Assembly: GCF_014633365.1 (NCBI RefSeq)
Contig: NC_068344.1
Location: 7,641,669 to 7,705,668 of the forward strand
DNA: 64,000 nucleotides
Direction: 5' to 3'
Source: Diospyros lotus
Taxonomy: Eukaryota; Streptophyta; Magnoliopsida; Ericales; Ebenaceae
Below the pieces are notes generated by a model. That model was not told the origin of the DNA. It did no database searches and saw only the letters and a program-made list of their open reading frames with translations. Positions 12,762-25,298 of this stretch are shown here, piece by piece (the stretch's first letter is position 1; the number at the start of each line of letters is the position of its first letter). The position numbers were made by a program, and so were the translations under genes.

Positions 12762-15083
12762 TGTAACATCCCGATAATTTGGGAGTAATTAATAATTATT
12801 AAATTCTACATTTGAAGTGATTTTTGATTTATTAGAATTGAATAATTTAGTGGACAGTTGATAATTATTAATTATTGTATTTGTGGTGATTATTGAATAT
12901 TTGTGGGTTAAAAGGAAATATTAATTTATTTTGGTGTTAGAGAGATGACCAAGTTATTGAAAAATTTGAGGTATAAGAATTATTATTAAGTGAGGTGTAT
13001 GTGATAATCTTTGGAAGTTGTGGGGTCTAAATGTAATTTTCAAAAACTATGGTGAGATTACTTTAAAATTAATTTGATGCGCTTATATGTTGAGGATGGT
13101 GGCTAGTGCGGGTGCGTGTGCTAGGTGAGGTCACGGGATCGATTCGTGGGGGTTGCGCTCGTTAAAGATGATTTTTGCTGAATTAATTCAACCATTCATT
13201 GCCCAAAACGACGTCGTTTTGGGCAAAGCGGTGGGGTGTGCTGGGCTGCCACGTGGCAGCTTCTGGTAGCCTCTCATTTACCTTTTTAAATGTTAGTTTC
13301 AGCGAGCTATGATTGAAATTAAATAGCAAACAGAAAAGAGAAATTACATAGAAGAAAATGGTGCGTTGAGGCTGTGAAAGTGGGAGGAATTTGGGATTAA
13401 ACTTGGTTTAATCAAAGATTAACTAGTAAGGTAAGTAAGGAAATATGCATTAATAATTCTGTACGGTTAGAATTTAATTTTGGGTGCGGTTTTGTTAATT
13501 TTGGGAGATTATATTATTTTACAGCGTGTATTAATTTGATGGCGTGCAAGCGTAAAAATGCTGAAATATGATAAATCGAGGCAAGCTCTTTACTTCCTCT
13601 GTGAGCTCTTTCCATTTTGTGAATTTCATGTATTTTCTTAATTCGATTCGGTTCCGTGTATTAATTATACGAATTGAAGATTTTATTAGTATGAATTAAT
13701 TTAAATTAAATATGAGGCTCGCTAAGGTTTTATTTGTTGTGCCTACGGGGTATTGTATCGCCCCCGTTTCTTTGGGAATGATGTTGAACCTGATCCGGGG
13801 TTAGGTTCCTAGAGATTGGCGGGATTTAGTTATGGTTATGGTTTCCCGCAAGTGTGAGCCTTAATAACGGGAGGCATGAGCTGTCGACCGGTGAGGTGAC
13901 GTGTTGACTATTTGGTGATATGGGAGCAAACCATTGACTGAGCCACGGATGGTCGTTGACTGGTTGATCCTTAGTCATAGATTGTCGACTAGTGCCTGGT
14001 CACTATTGACCGGCTTTGCCATTATATAACATATTGCATGGCATTGCAGTGCATAGGACTAGGCTTGCATTCATTGATGATCATGCTTGTATGTGTTGGG
14101 GGTGTGAGCATTGGCATGACACAGTTGACCTGCTGAGTGCTGACTTGTGTATGTTAGGAGAGCATATGCATTTAGAGCATTCGCTTGTGTGAGTTCCTAC
14201 GTGGGCGTAGCATGGCCTGATGCTTAGCTTATGGGGGCCTTGTCATCATGTTGATGCTGTAGAAGCCATTGCATTTATTATTTGTTGCATTGCATGGTTA
14301 TGATATTATATTTATGCTAGCCAGTGCTTCAGGCTCATTTATTTATACTAGTTAGGGTCTTGGGCTCATATATCTTTGCTAGCCAAGGCCTCAGGCTTAT
14401 ATATCTTTGCTAGCCAGGGTCGCGGGCTCATATGTTCGTGCTAGCCAGGGCCTCGGGTTCATATGATTTATGCTAGGACTTCAGGCCCATATGGTGTGTG
14501 TGCTAGCCAATCCATGGCAGCGACAGATTTATATGTGGACTTGGGTGCCAGGTTGTGCATTTTTTATGTGGGCCCCAAGGACTGCCATTGTGTGCATTGG
14601 TGTATTATTTATGTTGATGGCTACATGTTGTAATACATGACATGACATGGCACTTTGATTTCCATCACGACATTTGATGGGTGGTATTCAGTATGAGAGA
14701 TTTAGTCCCAGTCGTACCATATTTCTTCTATTGTGCTTGCTGAGTCTAGTGGCTCACTTTCTTTTACCATCATTTCAAGTTGAAAAGAACAGTGTTCAGG
14801 AATGGTTGTTATGGCGATTATTATTATTTTCTTTGGATTCTGTGTGTACGGGGCAATCCCAGTCGAAAATATCTTTGGGGTGAGTTGTGATCAAGGGCTT
14901 TGATTTTGTATATGTGGTGTTTGATTGATTAATGCTTTATTGAGTAAGAAAAATGCCCTTGAGATGTATATTATTATTTAATTTCCTTCCGTTATTGTAT
15001 AATAATGGGGCAAATTTTCAGCCCATGCATTTAAGTTAATATCTGGTTGTAAATAAAGATTCAGGAAATTATGGGTCATCACA
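12762..15083 (+). mobile_element. Solo LTR, 2322 bp, Ty3/gypsy (Tekay-like) type
   Basis: It begins TGTAACATCCCG and ends GGGTCATCACA. A perfect 5-bp duplication ATTTA flanks it (12757-12761 and 15084-15088). No internal retroelement domain is present. The right-hand block with GCCCATGCATTTAAGTT resembles the corresponding part of the LTR at 36596, which suggests the same orientation. It contains the 31-bp tandem array at 14315-14500. The short open frame at 14674-14883 lies wholly inside it and is not a gene. Confidence 0.85.
14315..14500. repeat. 31-bp minisatellite inside the LTR, 6 copies
   Basis: Six diverged head-to-tail copies of 30-32 bp, each starting TGCTAG or a variant and containing a GGGCTCATAT-type word. 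Starts are at 14315, 14346, 14377, 14408, 14439 and 14471; a seventh start at 14501 breaks off after about 10 bp. Confidence 0.85.
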
Positions 15084-15611
15084 ATTTAGTATTTTTGAAA
15101 TTGATGGATAAAGTAATTTTAAAATAAGTATATGTATTTTATTTATAATAAAGAATAATTAAGTTATTAAATAATATATCTTAAGTCAAGGTCCATGCCA
15201 TTAGTTTGTGATGAAATTGTATTATAAGTTAAGGTTGAAAAGCTGAGTATTCCTTCAAGAGCTAATCGAGTTATTTAGTCCAAGAAGAGTTCATCAAATG
15301 TGAGATTGAATCAAACTAGAGTTTCTCAACCTTTCAATGGTGAAAATTCAGCTATTTCAATTACTAATCATCAGGTTCAATGTGGAAGACCAAAACAAAT
15401 TTATGTGAAAAACAGTCCAATAAAAAAAGCTAAGAAGAATTATTTTGTGAAGTTGGTTCATTGCAAATCAGATTTTGAAGGTCCATGTTTGAAGGGTTGA
15501 TAGCAAAGATTGAAATCTCCAACAAAAATCTCAAGGAGTGTTAGAATGTGAAAGATTTTTCTCAAGTGATCTTTTGCGGTTCAATTCCAAAAATTATGGT
15601 AAAGAAATTTA
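15084..15611. other. Spacer with a small unassigned open frame
   Basis: AT-rich. The 66-codon frame at 15300-15500 has no recognised domain. Ser/Asn/Lys-rich wording next to TE ends suggests decayed retroelement coding sequence, but I cannot place it. Confidence 0.35.
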
Positions 15612-15844
15612 GAGTGCGTTTGATAGAGATGGAAAATAAAGATGGAATTTCAATTCCATGGAATTCCAATTCTCACCCCCAACCCCTAGGAATTCAAATT
15701 CCTTGATTTCAAGGAAAATTTGCACTTTTTGAACTAAGATGGAATTCGAATTCCATGGAATTGAAAAGATGTTTGATAGAATTTTCTGGAATTTAGATGG
15801 AATTCGAATTCCACCCTCATTTTCCAAACCTATCAAACGCACCC
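15612..15844. mobile_element. PIF/Harbinger-like MITE, 233 bp
   Basis: The terminal inverted repeats are GAGTGCGTTTGATAG on the left and GGGTGCGTTTGATAG on the right read in reverse. TTA flanks both ends (15609-15611 and 15845-15847). The interior is made of repeated GGAATTCGAATTCC-type palindromic words, so the element can fold along most of its length. Confidence 0.8.
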
Positions 15845-16211
15845 TTAATGTTAGTTGAGAATGTGTGTATGTTCTTAAATCTAAAAATGTTGTCTAAATA
15901 AAGAAATCTTTTAATTGTTGTGTTAGATAGATTTGTCAAGTGCAATAAGTTGTTATATATAGACGCCTTTGTTAATGAAAAAAGTGAGAAAAGTGTGTTG
16001 TTCTAATAAATTTTGTTCTCTCAATATCTGTTTGAATCTCTATCTTTTACAAGTTGTGTTTATTGTGTGCGAGGGAGAATTCCAACAAGAATGCAATATT
16101 TGCTTACTTGCGAGAAAAGATGAACTTTGTCGAGAATTTTATAATGTTAGAAAAGTGATACCATTGGTGATAAGAACAACTCAAAATCACCATAAATGGT
16201 GTTTGTATATC
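15845..16211. other. Spacer
   Basis: AT-rich. A domainless 84-codon frame spans 15969-16223 and runs into the next MITE, so I do not call it. Confidence 0.4.
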
Positions 16212-16375
16212 TATGTTGCATAGAAACAGAAACGGGAAACGTTTTCGATAGGAAACGGAAACGGAAAAATGAACATTCTTTTAAAAAAAACAGGTATAAA
16301 TAGAGTTCGAAATGGAAATGAGAAACGTTTTGGAAACAGAGAAATGGCTCCTATGAAACGTTTCCGTGCAACATA
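16212..16375. mobile_element. Small MITE, 164 bp, unassigned family
   Basis: The left end reads TATGTTGCATAGAAACAG and the right end in reverse TATGTTGCACGGAAACGT. The flanks TTGTATATC and TTGTATACT could be a decayed 9-bp duplication, as in Mutator-like elements, with two mismatches. The interior repeats GAAACGTTT. Confidence 0.55.
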
Positions 16376-18361
16376 ATTGTATACTAGCAATTAGAACCAC
16401 TAGAATTAGTATAATACCAGATCATTGAGAGGTTTTTTCGACAATTTACAACTATTGGGAGTGAATCATTAATCAAGTTTTTATCAATCAAAAATTAAAT
16501 TTTTTTAATTAAAATCTAAAATAAATCAATAGAAAAGACATCAATTTATCTCAGATTAAATATAAATTTTTATATAAAACTAGAAATCAATGGCATCCAA
16601 AAAAAAGTATTAGACAACAAAATGAAATCCATAATTTAAAGTAATTTACAAGCTAAACACATATCCTAGGATCAAATATTAAATACCCATATGAATAAAA
16701 TAGATGAAGAAATTATTTTATGACTCCAAGTCTATATTTTGTTACACAAATTTTGCCATTCAAAAAATTAAAAAAAGAAGAAATATTAATAAATCAAATA
16801 TATTATTAGCCATCGTTATGACGTAAAAATTTAATTGTTTATGAATTAATAATGTAATTGTTTATAATAGATTTTAGAATAATCTAATAATCTAAATTTT
16901 GAAGGTAATATTATTGTTGTTGTTAAAATACAATAATAAATTTATAGATATAAGAGAATGCTGGTCTTGAATCTCTGATCTCCGAGAAACTTGTAAAACA
17001 AAAAATAATTAAGGACATGAAATGTTTTTCACACAGGCTCTCTGATGAATAAGTTACTTTCAGCTAAAAAATAAAGAAGTATTTATATAACTTTTATAGG
17101 AATTTTTCCATACATTAATCGAATAGATGACTCTATTTATAGAGGTTAAGACTAACGGAAGAAAGAGTATTCACGTCTTCTAAGATTGTTTATTTTTTAT
17201 TTTTATGTAAAGATTTTAAAAATGAATTGACACATTTTTGACAAATCATAATCCAAAGACTATCTCTAAGACTCAAAAAAGACTTTGAGAGGGTCTTTAA
17301 CGTGTACTTGAAAGAGGCCCCAGGAAAGTGTCCTAGAAATTACTCTATTAGGAATGTCTCAAGAACCTCTCTCCTCTAGGACTTGTCGGCCGCTTGGACC
17401 CATCTTGTTAAGCACAATAATTATATTCAATAAGGACAACTAGCCTTTTTTTTTATTTTTTATGTGACTTTTAGTCCTTGTACTGACGTTATATATTGTC
17501 TCCTGCAACCATATTGATTTGAGTATCAAATCAGAGTGGCGTTGAGGACAATCCCGACAGTAATTCCAACATAAGAGGAAGATTGGAAACCTGCAAAATG
17601 GATGATTTTGGGGTGGGTATCGGCTGTACGTGGTTAGTGGGTGATGAGCTGAAGGGCAGACATTGGTGATCACTGATCAATACCAATACCAGTACCATGG
17701 ACCATAACGATAACGGATGGCATTAAGTGCCCCTCAATCTAACATAACTACTGACTTGCATGATGGTTGTGAAGTACCAAACGACGTCGTTGAAATTAGC
17801 TAATTGGACGGTCACGGGTAGCAATTGCTGGCTGTCAAGTGCTGTTTGCTGGATGGCAACACGTAGCAACTATCACTGCTTCTTGATGACACCTGATTGT
17901 CCTTGCTGATTGTTCTCGCCCGATTGTCTTCCTTGCCCCGCTGCCATTTTTGTTGAAATAATCATCATACTTGCAAGATTTAATCTAAGCCCTTCATCCA
18001 TGCTTTATGAGGCATAATCCCAACCTTCCATCATCGCTATTTACTTTTCCCCTCGGGATATGAACCATCAGACAATTGAGACGAAAAAGTGATAAGAAAG
18101 AAAAGAGAAGAGAAGAGGGAAAGAAAGATAGCAAGAAAGAAGGCCTTCGTCTTTAGGCTAGAGTTTCTGGTTTTCTCTCTGTTTTACTCTTTGTAATGAT
18201 CTGTATGATTTTTGTTCTATGGTTCGATAAGTTTTGCTTTTAATCTGTATTAAGTGATTATTGGACGAATTTTATTTCACGAACCACTGTTTGTACAAAA
18301 AGATTAAGAGGGATTTTTGAGGGTGTATTTTCCAATTCTATCCTTAGTGCAGTGAGCTCTT
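16376..18361. other. Gene-less spacer
   Basis: AT-rich with no supported gene. The frame at 17440-17673 minus has no domain. The last five bases before the LTR, CTCTT (18357-18361), are its target duplication. Confidence 0.5.
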
Positions 18362-19098
18362 TGTTGGATTGTGTGTGTGTGATTTTATTTTTATTTCTTG
18401 CTTGGTCCCCAAGATGTTCTAGAACAACTTGGCCCCCAAGTTCTTCTAGAAATACTTGGTCTCCAAGCACTTCTTGATTGGCTTGGTCTCCAAGTTTGGT
18501 GGGTGCCTATATATATTGGTGTGAAATTTTTCATTCTTCACAAACTCTCACAAGCTCTCTCATTGTTATCTCTTCTCAAGTTTTATCTCTCATATCGAGT
18601 TCTTTTCTTTGAGCTTTGGAAGAGTTTGGTATTCTCAAGTTTTTCATCACTGAGAGTGAGCCCGTCTTGAGTTCTGCTAGCTCCGATTGTTCGTGGCTGC
18701 CATTCACCGGAGAGGTCGTTTCATCCTGCTGAGACAGTTGTCGTAGTCTGCTTGCCGCCGGTGCAGGGCGCTAATTGTCTTCAGGACAGCGCAAAGCGCG
18801 ACTCGACCTATTTTTGTTCCTGCCTCTTCCACGATCCAGAAGTTTGTTCCTGATTTCTTGTTGTTCCAGCTGGAGTAGTGCTGTTCAACCATTTTCTCTG
18901 ATTTACTGTTTTAGTCTGGTAACCTCTGTTATTGTTCATTTAATTATAAGCTCTTGTTACCGTGAATATCAGCTGTTATAATAGTAGTCAAGTATATAAT
19001 ATATGTTTATTGTATCATAGCCGATTAGAACTACTTTCTTGTATCAAGCAAGTTATTTTTGTATTACGTACGTATCTATACTTTCTGTATCCCTAACA
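18362..19098 (+). mobile_element. Ty1/copia-type solo LTR, 737 bp
   Basis: It starts TGTTGGATT and ends CCCTAACA, flanked by a perfect 5-bp duplication CTCTT (18357-18361 and 19099-19103). A TATATATAT box at 18508-18516 is followed by a leader rich in CTCTCACAAGCTCTC, placing its sense on the plus strand. A tandem repeat built on CTTGGTCTCCAAG lies just upstream of the TATA box, where LTR enhancers often sit. Confidence 0.85.
18400..18503. repeat. ~32-bp tandem repeat with CTTGG-CCAAG palindromes
   Basis: Four copies of a CTTGG(T/C)CYCCAAG half-palindrome separated by similar TTCTTCTAGAA-like spacers, in the U3 part of the copia solo LTR. Confidence 0.7.
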
Positions 19099-19103
19099 CT
19101 CTT

Positions 19104-19469
19104 CTTATCAGAACTCAACGTAAACATAACCCTATTTTAAGTGAATTATGGTAAAAATCTTTGCCTCCTCCTCGTTTTTCGTTTTTGTTTTATGTATGTA
19201 TGTATGTTTATGGTTGCTGTTCGTGAGTCTATGATTGAAAAGTATTCGACGTAAACCTAAGATCTTGTAGTCTGTTCTCAACATTGCATTACTTGCAAAA
19301 ATAGCAACATTACATATACATTTCGGGCAGCCCCATCCATCCATCCATCCATGCATATATATTGTATAATTGAAACAAATACCTAGCCTATATATTAGAA
19401 GAATTAATATATTGAATAAATAATGAAACAGAATGAAGATAACAAGCAAAATAAATTACTGATTCTGAA
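19104..19469. other. Region downstream of the PP2C gene
   Basis: Probably holds the 3' untranslated region of the minus-strand PP2C gene. It contains two small microsatellites, (ATGT)n near 19193-19209 and (CCAT)n near 19333-19352. The 105-codon frame at 19132-19449 translates these and is not a gene. Confidence 0.5.
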
Positions 19470-22400
19470 TTAAGCCACTTTAACTCCGCTGGGTCGTTTT
19501 CCTTCCATGGCATCCTTCTTATTGCGGCAATCCGCGCAGAGGAAGGGGCCTTGCCAGGGCTTTGAGCTCATGGAGAAGATGGAACCCGCATGAACCGATA
19601 GCCCTTCACTTGGAGCAAGGTTAACTTGACAAACCGCGCATATAAACAAACTGTTTGACCATTGGCCGTTAGACTCGTCGTGTCCCAATCTGCGAATCAG
19701 AAGAACAAAATCAAAAACAAGAGCAAGAAAATGGAAGTGAAGATTTTTGACAAAAAACCAGCAACGGTAGAATTAGAACAAGAGAAGAATTAGATGTGAG
19801 AACCTGACTTTATCAAGCAATTTGTTAACAAAATAGCAAACAATTTGGGATTTTAGAATGACTAAGCTTTCTCTAGCGCCCAAAAGTGAGTAAATTATGG
19901 AAATTGGAATCCTATCCACTTATTTTCTTTGAAACATTTTTGAGATCTACTAGAGATATTTACATATTCATAGCCCAACCTTAACAAAGTAATGCTGCTC
20001 TCCAAGGGTATTGTCTAATGGAAACAGGGTTAAATTGCAGGTAATCCATTGTTTAGTACCTTTTTCCCTCATCAACATTCCCTAGCTACAAGGTTATCAT
20101 GTAATTTCCACTCATATATGGATAGCATTCAAGTAGAGTTAATATGAAAGTCAATTTCTGTCTTTTACATATCTTTTACTCATCCATTTCCTCCTCTTTT
20201 ATTCTGTAAAAACCCCAAAATTAAATAAATTTTGTGAAGCAAACACATTTTTACTTAATAAACTTCCCAAAAACAAGCTCTCCACCGTGACCAGACAGTA
20301 GCAAAAGGACGTCAATTTAGTCAGTTACGGTTGATATTAAATCTTATAGAAATTTAAATTTGTCTAACAAATACAAACACCACTAACCTTTCAGCAAGCA
20401 TTGCTGAGCCTTCATCAAATAGTTCTTCTACAATACCTACAGCTGAGAGCTTCTTAGATAGTTTGTTAGCAGAATCCCGAGATCTCTTCCCAAACAATAA
20501 AGCTCTGAGTTTGTTCTGCTTCTTTGGGGAAGCTAAAGGCTGCACTGTATTATCAGGAGGAATTATGTCAACTACTATGCAGGTTGTATCATCCTTCAGC
20601 CCCCTTGTCCTCAAAGCTTCCTATAAACCATTGGATAAAATGCAATAAGAAAGTTTTAAAGAAATTCATTTGTCTAACTCACGCCAGAATCAAAATGTAC
20701 AATATGGGTCACGCCTAATAATGTTATACACATTATGTTGGTACATGGTGAAAGGTCCTGCACATCCGTACGATGCAAGAGAAACCAAGTAAAAGAATCA
20801 ATTCTATGTTACCTTCACAACTTGCCTAGCAGCAAGTTCGGCAGGCAATCCACGACAAGATTTTGCTGCCATTTCTGAGGATAATGCATCCCAGATGCCA
20901 TCCGAAGCGATTATAAGCCTTCCACCTGCATGTGATAGCTTTTGCACAGAAGAAGAGCTCAGAGTTCAAGCTAATCATGGGCTTGACATGATATATCTCC
21001 ATTTAATGAATTTCAAATAAAATGAAGGGCAAAAGGATGCAGACTTGGCTGCCTGTAAAAGTATATCTAGTACAGAAAAAGAAGAGAAAATTGAACCGAC
21101 AAGCATGTTAAAAAGTGATACCTTCACTTGTTTAACATGGGGTATTGGAACGATAAATTCTCCAACATCTACATCTCCAATAGATCTTGAAAGGCATAAA
21201 CCCCCTGGCCAGCATCGAAGAGGACCAACCTATCAAACTAAAGCATAGTCACAGAAATGTGGGATCATGCACAAAGGTAGAGCTTTTGAAGCACGCGAGT
21301 AGAACTTATTTGAGCAGTACAGTATAAAATGTAGAACTACAAAACCCTCACCTCTACACCACCAACAATACTAAGCCTCCCAACTTCGCCTCCACTGGCA
21401 GTTACACGTTGCCTCCTGCAATTTTCAGCAGTCAATTAATTCCTTCTTTCAGAAACACACAAACAGAACAAGGCCTAAAAGTAGAGCGACTCACTCCTCT
21501 TCATTTTCCTCCAGTCTATGATCTACTGTCAAGACACAGACAGTGCCCCCCAGAGTGTCTAAAATACAACGGGAGTCTCCGACAGATGCTACCGTCACAG
21601 TCCATCCATCAACTATTACAAATGTAACTGTTGTTCCAGAAGTTTCACCTAAAGAATATGTAAATCAGGAAACAATGCATTAATTTTTCATGAGCAGCGA
21701 CCAAATTGGAAGCAGTTAAAAGGGAGCCGCGGGAGAAAAATTATTGACAAGAAGTCCTGAATTTAGTACCTTTGTTCTGGAATTCCTTGTCAGTCTTCAC
21801 AAAACCAGCAACAAGTGCCCGAGGTAAAGCTTGAAGCCACTCCTCCCGGCCGAGCCCTCTAGGAAGAGCACCCAATACATGATTTAGCAAGTGATCCCTT
21901 GAAAATATTGCTGCAGTTTGCCCATTGTGCCCATCAAAGATCTGAAAATGGAAACGAAAATTACCATACAATTGTTTCATATGTAAAAATAAGGCAGGGA
22001 AATCATTAGGGGTACGGCTTGACAGATTATCCAGAGGAGAAAATGTTCACTGCTGAAGAACTCTCCTAACCAACACCATGCACAGAGAGAAAGTGCCATA
22101 AAATTTCCAAGAAATGGCCAGAATCATTGAACAAAAGGGGAAGCATAAAAGTGAATTGACGACCTTGAATCAAGATATATGGACAAAAATATTTCCAAAC
22201 ACGAAGATGTTAAAGTCCCATGAAGATACAGAGTACAATTCAGCTATCAAAGTATGGCCTCTGTAGCAGGATCTTCACACAAGAAAAGAAAATCACTGCA
22301 AATCCTAAACTCGTATATTTTTTCAAATCATCAGAGAAAGAACCAGAGATTACATACCGCAAAGACAGAAAAGGCCGAGGAAGGATTCCCCTGAATACTC

Positions 22401-22564
22401 TGGCAATCAGTATTGATCATGAAATAATCCTCCCCTTTCCTAGACTGTGCAGCATGGCCATATCTCAGAGTTGGCTTCCCCATCTTCTCACTCTTCATCT
22501 CTCTGCTGATCAATGCAGCCAGAGGTACAAGATTGTGGTGATGCCTCTCATCCCTAGACCCCAT
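19470..22564 (-). CDS. Protein phosphatase 2C (PPM family), 427 aa, 8 exons
   Basis: A Mg/Mn-dependent Ser/Thr phosphatase, expected to be soluble. Coding exons on the minus strand are 22358-22564, 21770-21941, 21495-21648, 21352-21415, 21122-21229, 20813-20938, 20388-20620 and 19470-19689. All junctions are GT-AG, phases agree, and the sum is 1284 bp. The start is the ATG opening MGSRDERHHHN, as in the plant group containing Arabidopsis At1g09160, At1g47380 and At1g68410 (from memory). PP2C motifs seen: SRKGEDYF; DGHNG with Asp72; ASDGIWD with Asp248; GLKDDTTC with Asp287-Asp288. These are the usual metal ligands, so the enzyme looks catalytically competent. Residues about 300-355 are a basic linker. 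The tail has two Cys pairs, CAVC (372-375) and CADC (406-409), typical of this subgroup and possibly metal-binding. No frameshift or premature stop is seen. The biological substrate is not evident. Confidence 0.95.
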
Positions 22565-22566
22565 TT

Positions 22567-22887
22567 CTACAAAATCACAAATTCACTTTCAGAGCCCCCC
22601 AATTTCACCCAAATTTCAGATCCTTTGAACCCAAATAACCTTAGCTTCCTTCCTTCATGTCAACTTTTCATTGAACATCAAATTCATATCCATATCCCTA
22701 GGAATCATTTTTATATCCATAGACCCAGCAAAATTACACGCCCAACTCAAAGCTTTCGGAGAAGCTTCAAATTTGATATGCAGTCATAACTACGCCAAGA
22801 TCCAGAACAGACCCAAAACACCCAAATTCTTCTCTTGGAATCCTAATGGGAAATTGACTTCGAATTATAAAAGACAGTTGGAATTAC
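22567..22887 (-). other. Probable 5' leader intron of the PP2C gene
   Basis: On the minus strand a donor (CCCG followed by GTAATTCC, first base 22887) and an acceptor (TTTTGTAG ending at 22567) sit so that only AA separates the acceptor from the ATG. Leader introns right before the start codon are common in plant genes. The leader exon upstream, roughly 22888 to 23150, is pyrimidine-rich. This rests on splice-site appearance alone. Confidence 0.5.
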
Positions 22888-23542
22888 CGGGAATGTTTCG
22901 TAGTCCTGCGTCTCTCTCACGCAGGGCCAAAATGCAGATCTGATTCGGAGAGTGAGACACGAAAGCAATAAGAAGAAGAAGCGGAGAAAAGGAAATCAAC
23001 ACGGAATTGAAACGCGGAATTGATGACAAGATATGAACTGGAATGCCTAATCACCGAGAACTTAAATACAACAAGTATGAATCGAATATAAAAAAAATTG
23101 GAGAAAGTGTGTGTTGGGTTTTCCAAAGAGAAACCAGGTCAGCTTGACGGCAACATCAACCTCCCCCAGAAACCCGAACAGAGATATTATTTGTATTATA
23201 TAAATGGATTCACGAATAAAATTAAAGTTGCAGAGGAGTTTCGCTCCGCTTCGGTTCGGTGGCTAGAAAAGTAAACCTTTGCGAGAAAATGGAGAAAGGG
23301 AAAGAGTGAGAAAGCAAGCTGGCGTTGAATCGCCGCATCAGTGAGGTAATGGAGTTGGGTTTAACAAAGCTTTCCTCTTTTACGGGCAATAAATGTTTTC
23401 TCGGGAAAGAGAGTGAAAGTTAATGGAGGGTTTTCAGGGAAGACGGTGCTTCACATTACAGTTGTCGCTTACCTTTCACGCCTTTGCTGCATAGTTCGCG
23501 GTCTGGTGAATTAGGGATAGGATAAAAGAATCCTCTCAAGGC
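22888..23542. other. PP2C leader and promoter region
   Basis: Probably contains the untranslated first exon, with a CT-rich stretch on the minus strand at about 22960-23000, and the promoter of the minus-strand PP2C gene. I see no clear TATA box. No other gene is visible. Confidence 0.45.
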
Positions 23543-23772
23543 AAAATACACATTTTTATTTTTTTATTTAGATATTTAAATTTTTGATTATTTTAATTAT
23601 ATTATTAAATTATATAATTTTAAATTAATTGAATCTTTAATTTTTTTATTATTTTAATTACACTTATAAACTATTCATTTATCGATGTATAATTTATTCA
23701 AAATTATATATTTTTAAAATATAATTAAAATAACAAAAAAAATTAAATATTCAAATAAAAAATATACATCTA
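23543..23772. repeat. AT-rich foldback repeat, ~230 bp
   Basis: The left arm (ATACACATTTTTATTTTTTT and on) matches the right arm read in reverse (ATGTATATTTTTTATTTGAA and on) over about 60 bp or more, with few loop bases. It is MITE-like, but I find no matching target duplication, so I do not assign a family. Confidence 0.5.
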
Positions 23773-24239
23773 GCAATTAAAATAGATATAAGACATAAAT
23801 ATGTCCTCAAACTCTTCATTTCTAATCATATGCCCCCCAATTTGAAAATGAATATATCATGTCCATTAACTTTCAATTTTGTTACAATCACACACCTATC
23901 TTTTAAATGAGTGCACATCAGATACACGCGTAGTGTTAATGGGTTGGTGGCAAAGGAGAGATAGGAAACAAAGTTCAATGGCAAGGGAGGAGGGAGGAAA
24001 TAGAGGTTGATGGTGAGGGAGACAATTGGTTTATCACTATTAGTCGATGGGTTGATCGACTAATGCGTAGGTCGATGGGTTGGTCAGCGAAGATGAAAGA
24101 GGTGATGCCACCAATTTCTTTTTTCTCCCCTTTCCTCTTTAGTGACCACTGACAATGCGCATGCGTATTTATTTGAGAGATAGAAATATGTAGTTATAAT
24201 AAAATTAAGAGACATGATATGTTCAAGTTGAGAGACTAA
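23773..24239. other. Spacer
   Basis: No gene seen. The last three bases (24237-24239) are the TAA target duplication of the next element. Confidence 0.5.
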
Positions 24240-25298
24240 GGTCCTGTTCTCTTTTTATTTTCAAGTCATTTTCAATTTTTAGTTTTTTAAAAGAGTGAAA
24301 ATATATTTATTTTTTTATTTTTAAAATTTTATTTTCAAAAACAAGAAAAAATTTGTAAATGAAACGTGTTTTCAGCCAAAACATGTTGAAAAATTCCAAA
24401 CACGAAAAATAGACCCCCTATCTATCTCTCTCTCTCTTTCTCCCTTTATGCACTTATCACCTACTCCGCTATCTCTTCATTCTCTCCATTCTCTAGGCGA
24501 CCAGCCACTACTGTTACCATTGACGACCAAGGCCTTTGGTCATCACATCTATATCATTAGCACTGTTGTCGCTTACACTCGGGCTAGCCTTGACCTTGAG
24601 AGAAAAACTCACCATTGTCATCGCTCGAGCGTCTCTCCCGCCAACGCCGCTGGCACCTATTCGATTGCCCCACCCAACTGGGCACAAAAACTTGCCCCGC
24701 CACTCACACCGTCATCACTCCCACCACCATCGTCTCTCTCTCTTTCTCCACCTTGTCCACCCAAAAATTGAGTTTGGTTGAAAGTTTAAGCTTAGATCTA
24801 TGGAGATTCGGCTGTTTGATCTTGCTAGTTTTTGAATATGTTAGTTGATAAGAATGAGGGTATCGGGTGGTTGCCTCTGATCACCAAAAATAACCGACCA
24901 CAATGGTCGATGACAACTAACAATGCATTTTTTAGTTTTGCCCGAAAATTAAAAATTAGATCTATAAAAATTCAACCATTAAATTTGGCTCATTTTTGTG
25001 TATATTAACTCTCTTGACTTGGTGTTTTTAATGGTAAGCTCTGATTGTGGGAATCTTCGGTCAATGATAGTCGCGGGCAATTGCTAGTGGAAACGGTTGT
25101 AATTGGTTTAGAAATAAAATATTATAAAATATATTTTTTTTAAATTTAAAGTATTTTTTAATTTTTAATTTTGAGAAATCTTTTTCAAAATGATAAAAAT
25201 ATATATTTTTAAAAATTTTAAAATTAACGCTTAAAATATAAAAATAAAAATAAATTTAAAACTCAAATTTAAAAATTAAAATACTAAAAAACACCACC
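24240..25298. mobile_element. PIF/Harbinger-like non-autonomous element, 1059 bp
   Basis: The left end reads GGTCCTGTTCTCTTTTTA, like the MITE at 2701. The right end in reverse reads GGTGGTGTTTTTTAG. TAA flanks both ends (24237-24239 and 25299-25301). Between AT-rich arms lies a GC-rich core (about 24420-24780) with open frames in three plus frames but no domain, suggesting acquired sequence. The right-hand inverted repeat is weak, so the 3' border is less certain than the left. Confidence 0.55.

Noticed and set aside
14674..14883. 69-codon plus-strand frame with hydrophobic start
   Set aside because: Entirely inside the solo LTR 12762-15083, with no homology that I recognise.
22220..22789. 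189-codon plus-strand open frame
   Set aside because: It lies opposite exon 1 and the leader intron of the PP2C gene, whose splice sites and family motifs are clear. It has no domain of its own.
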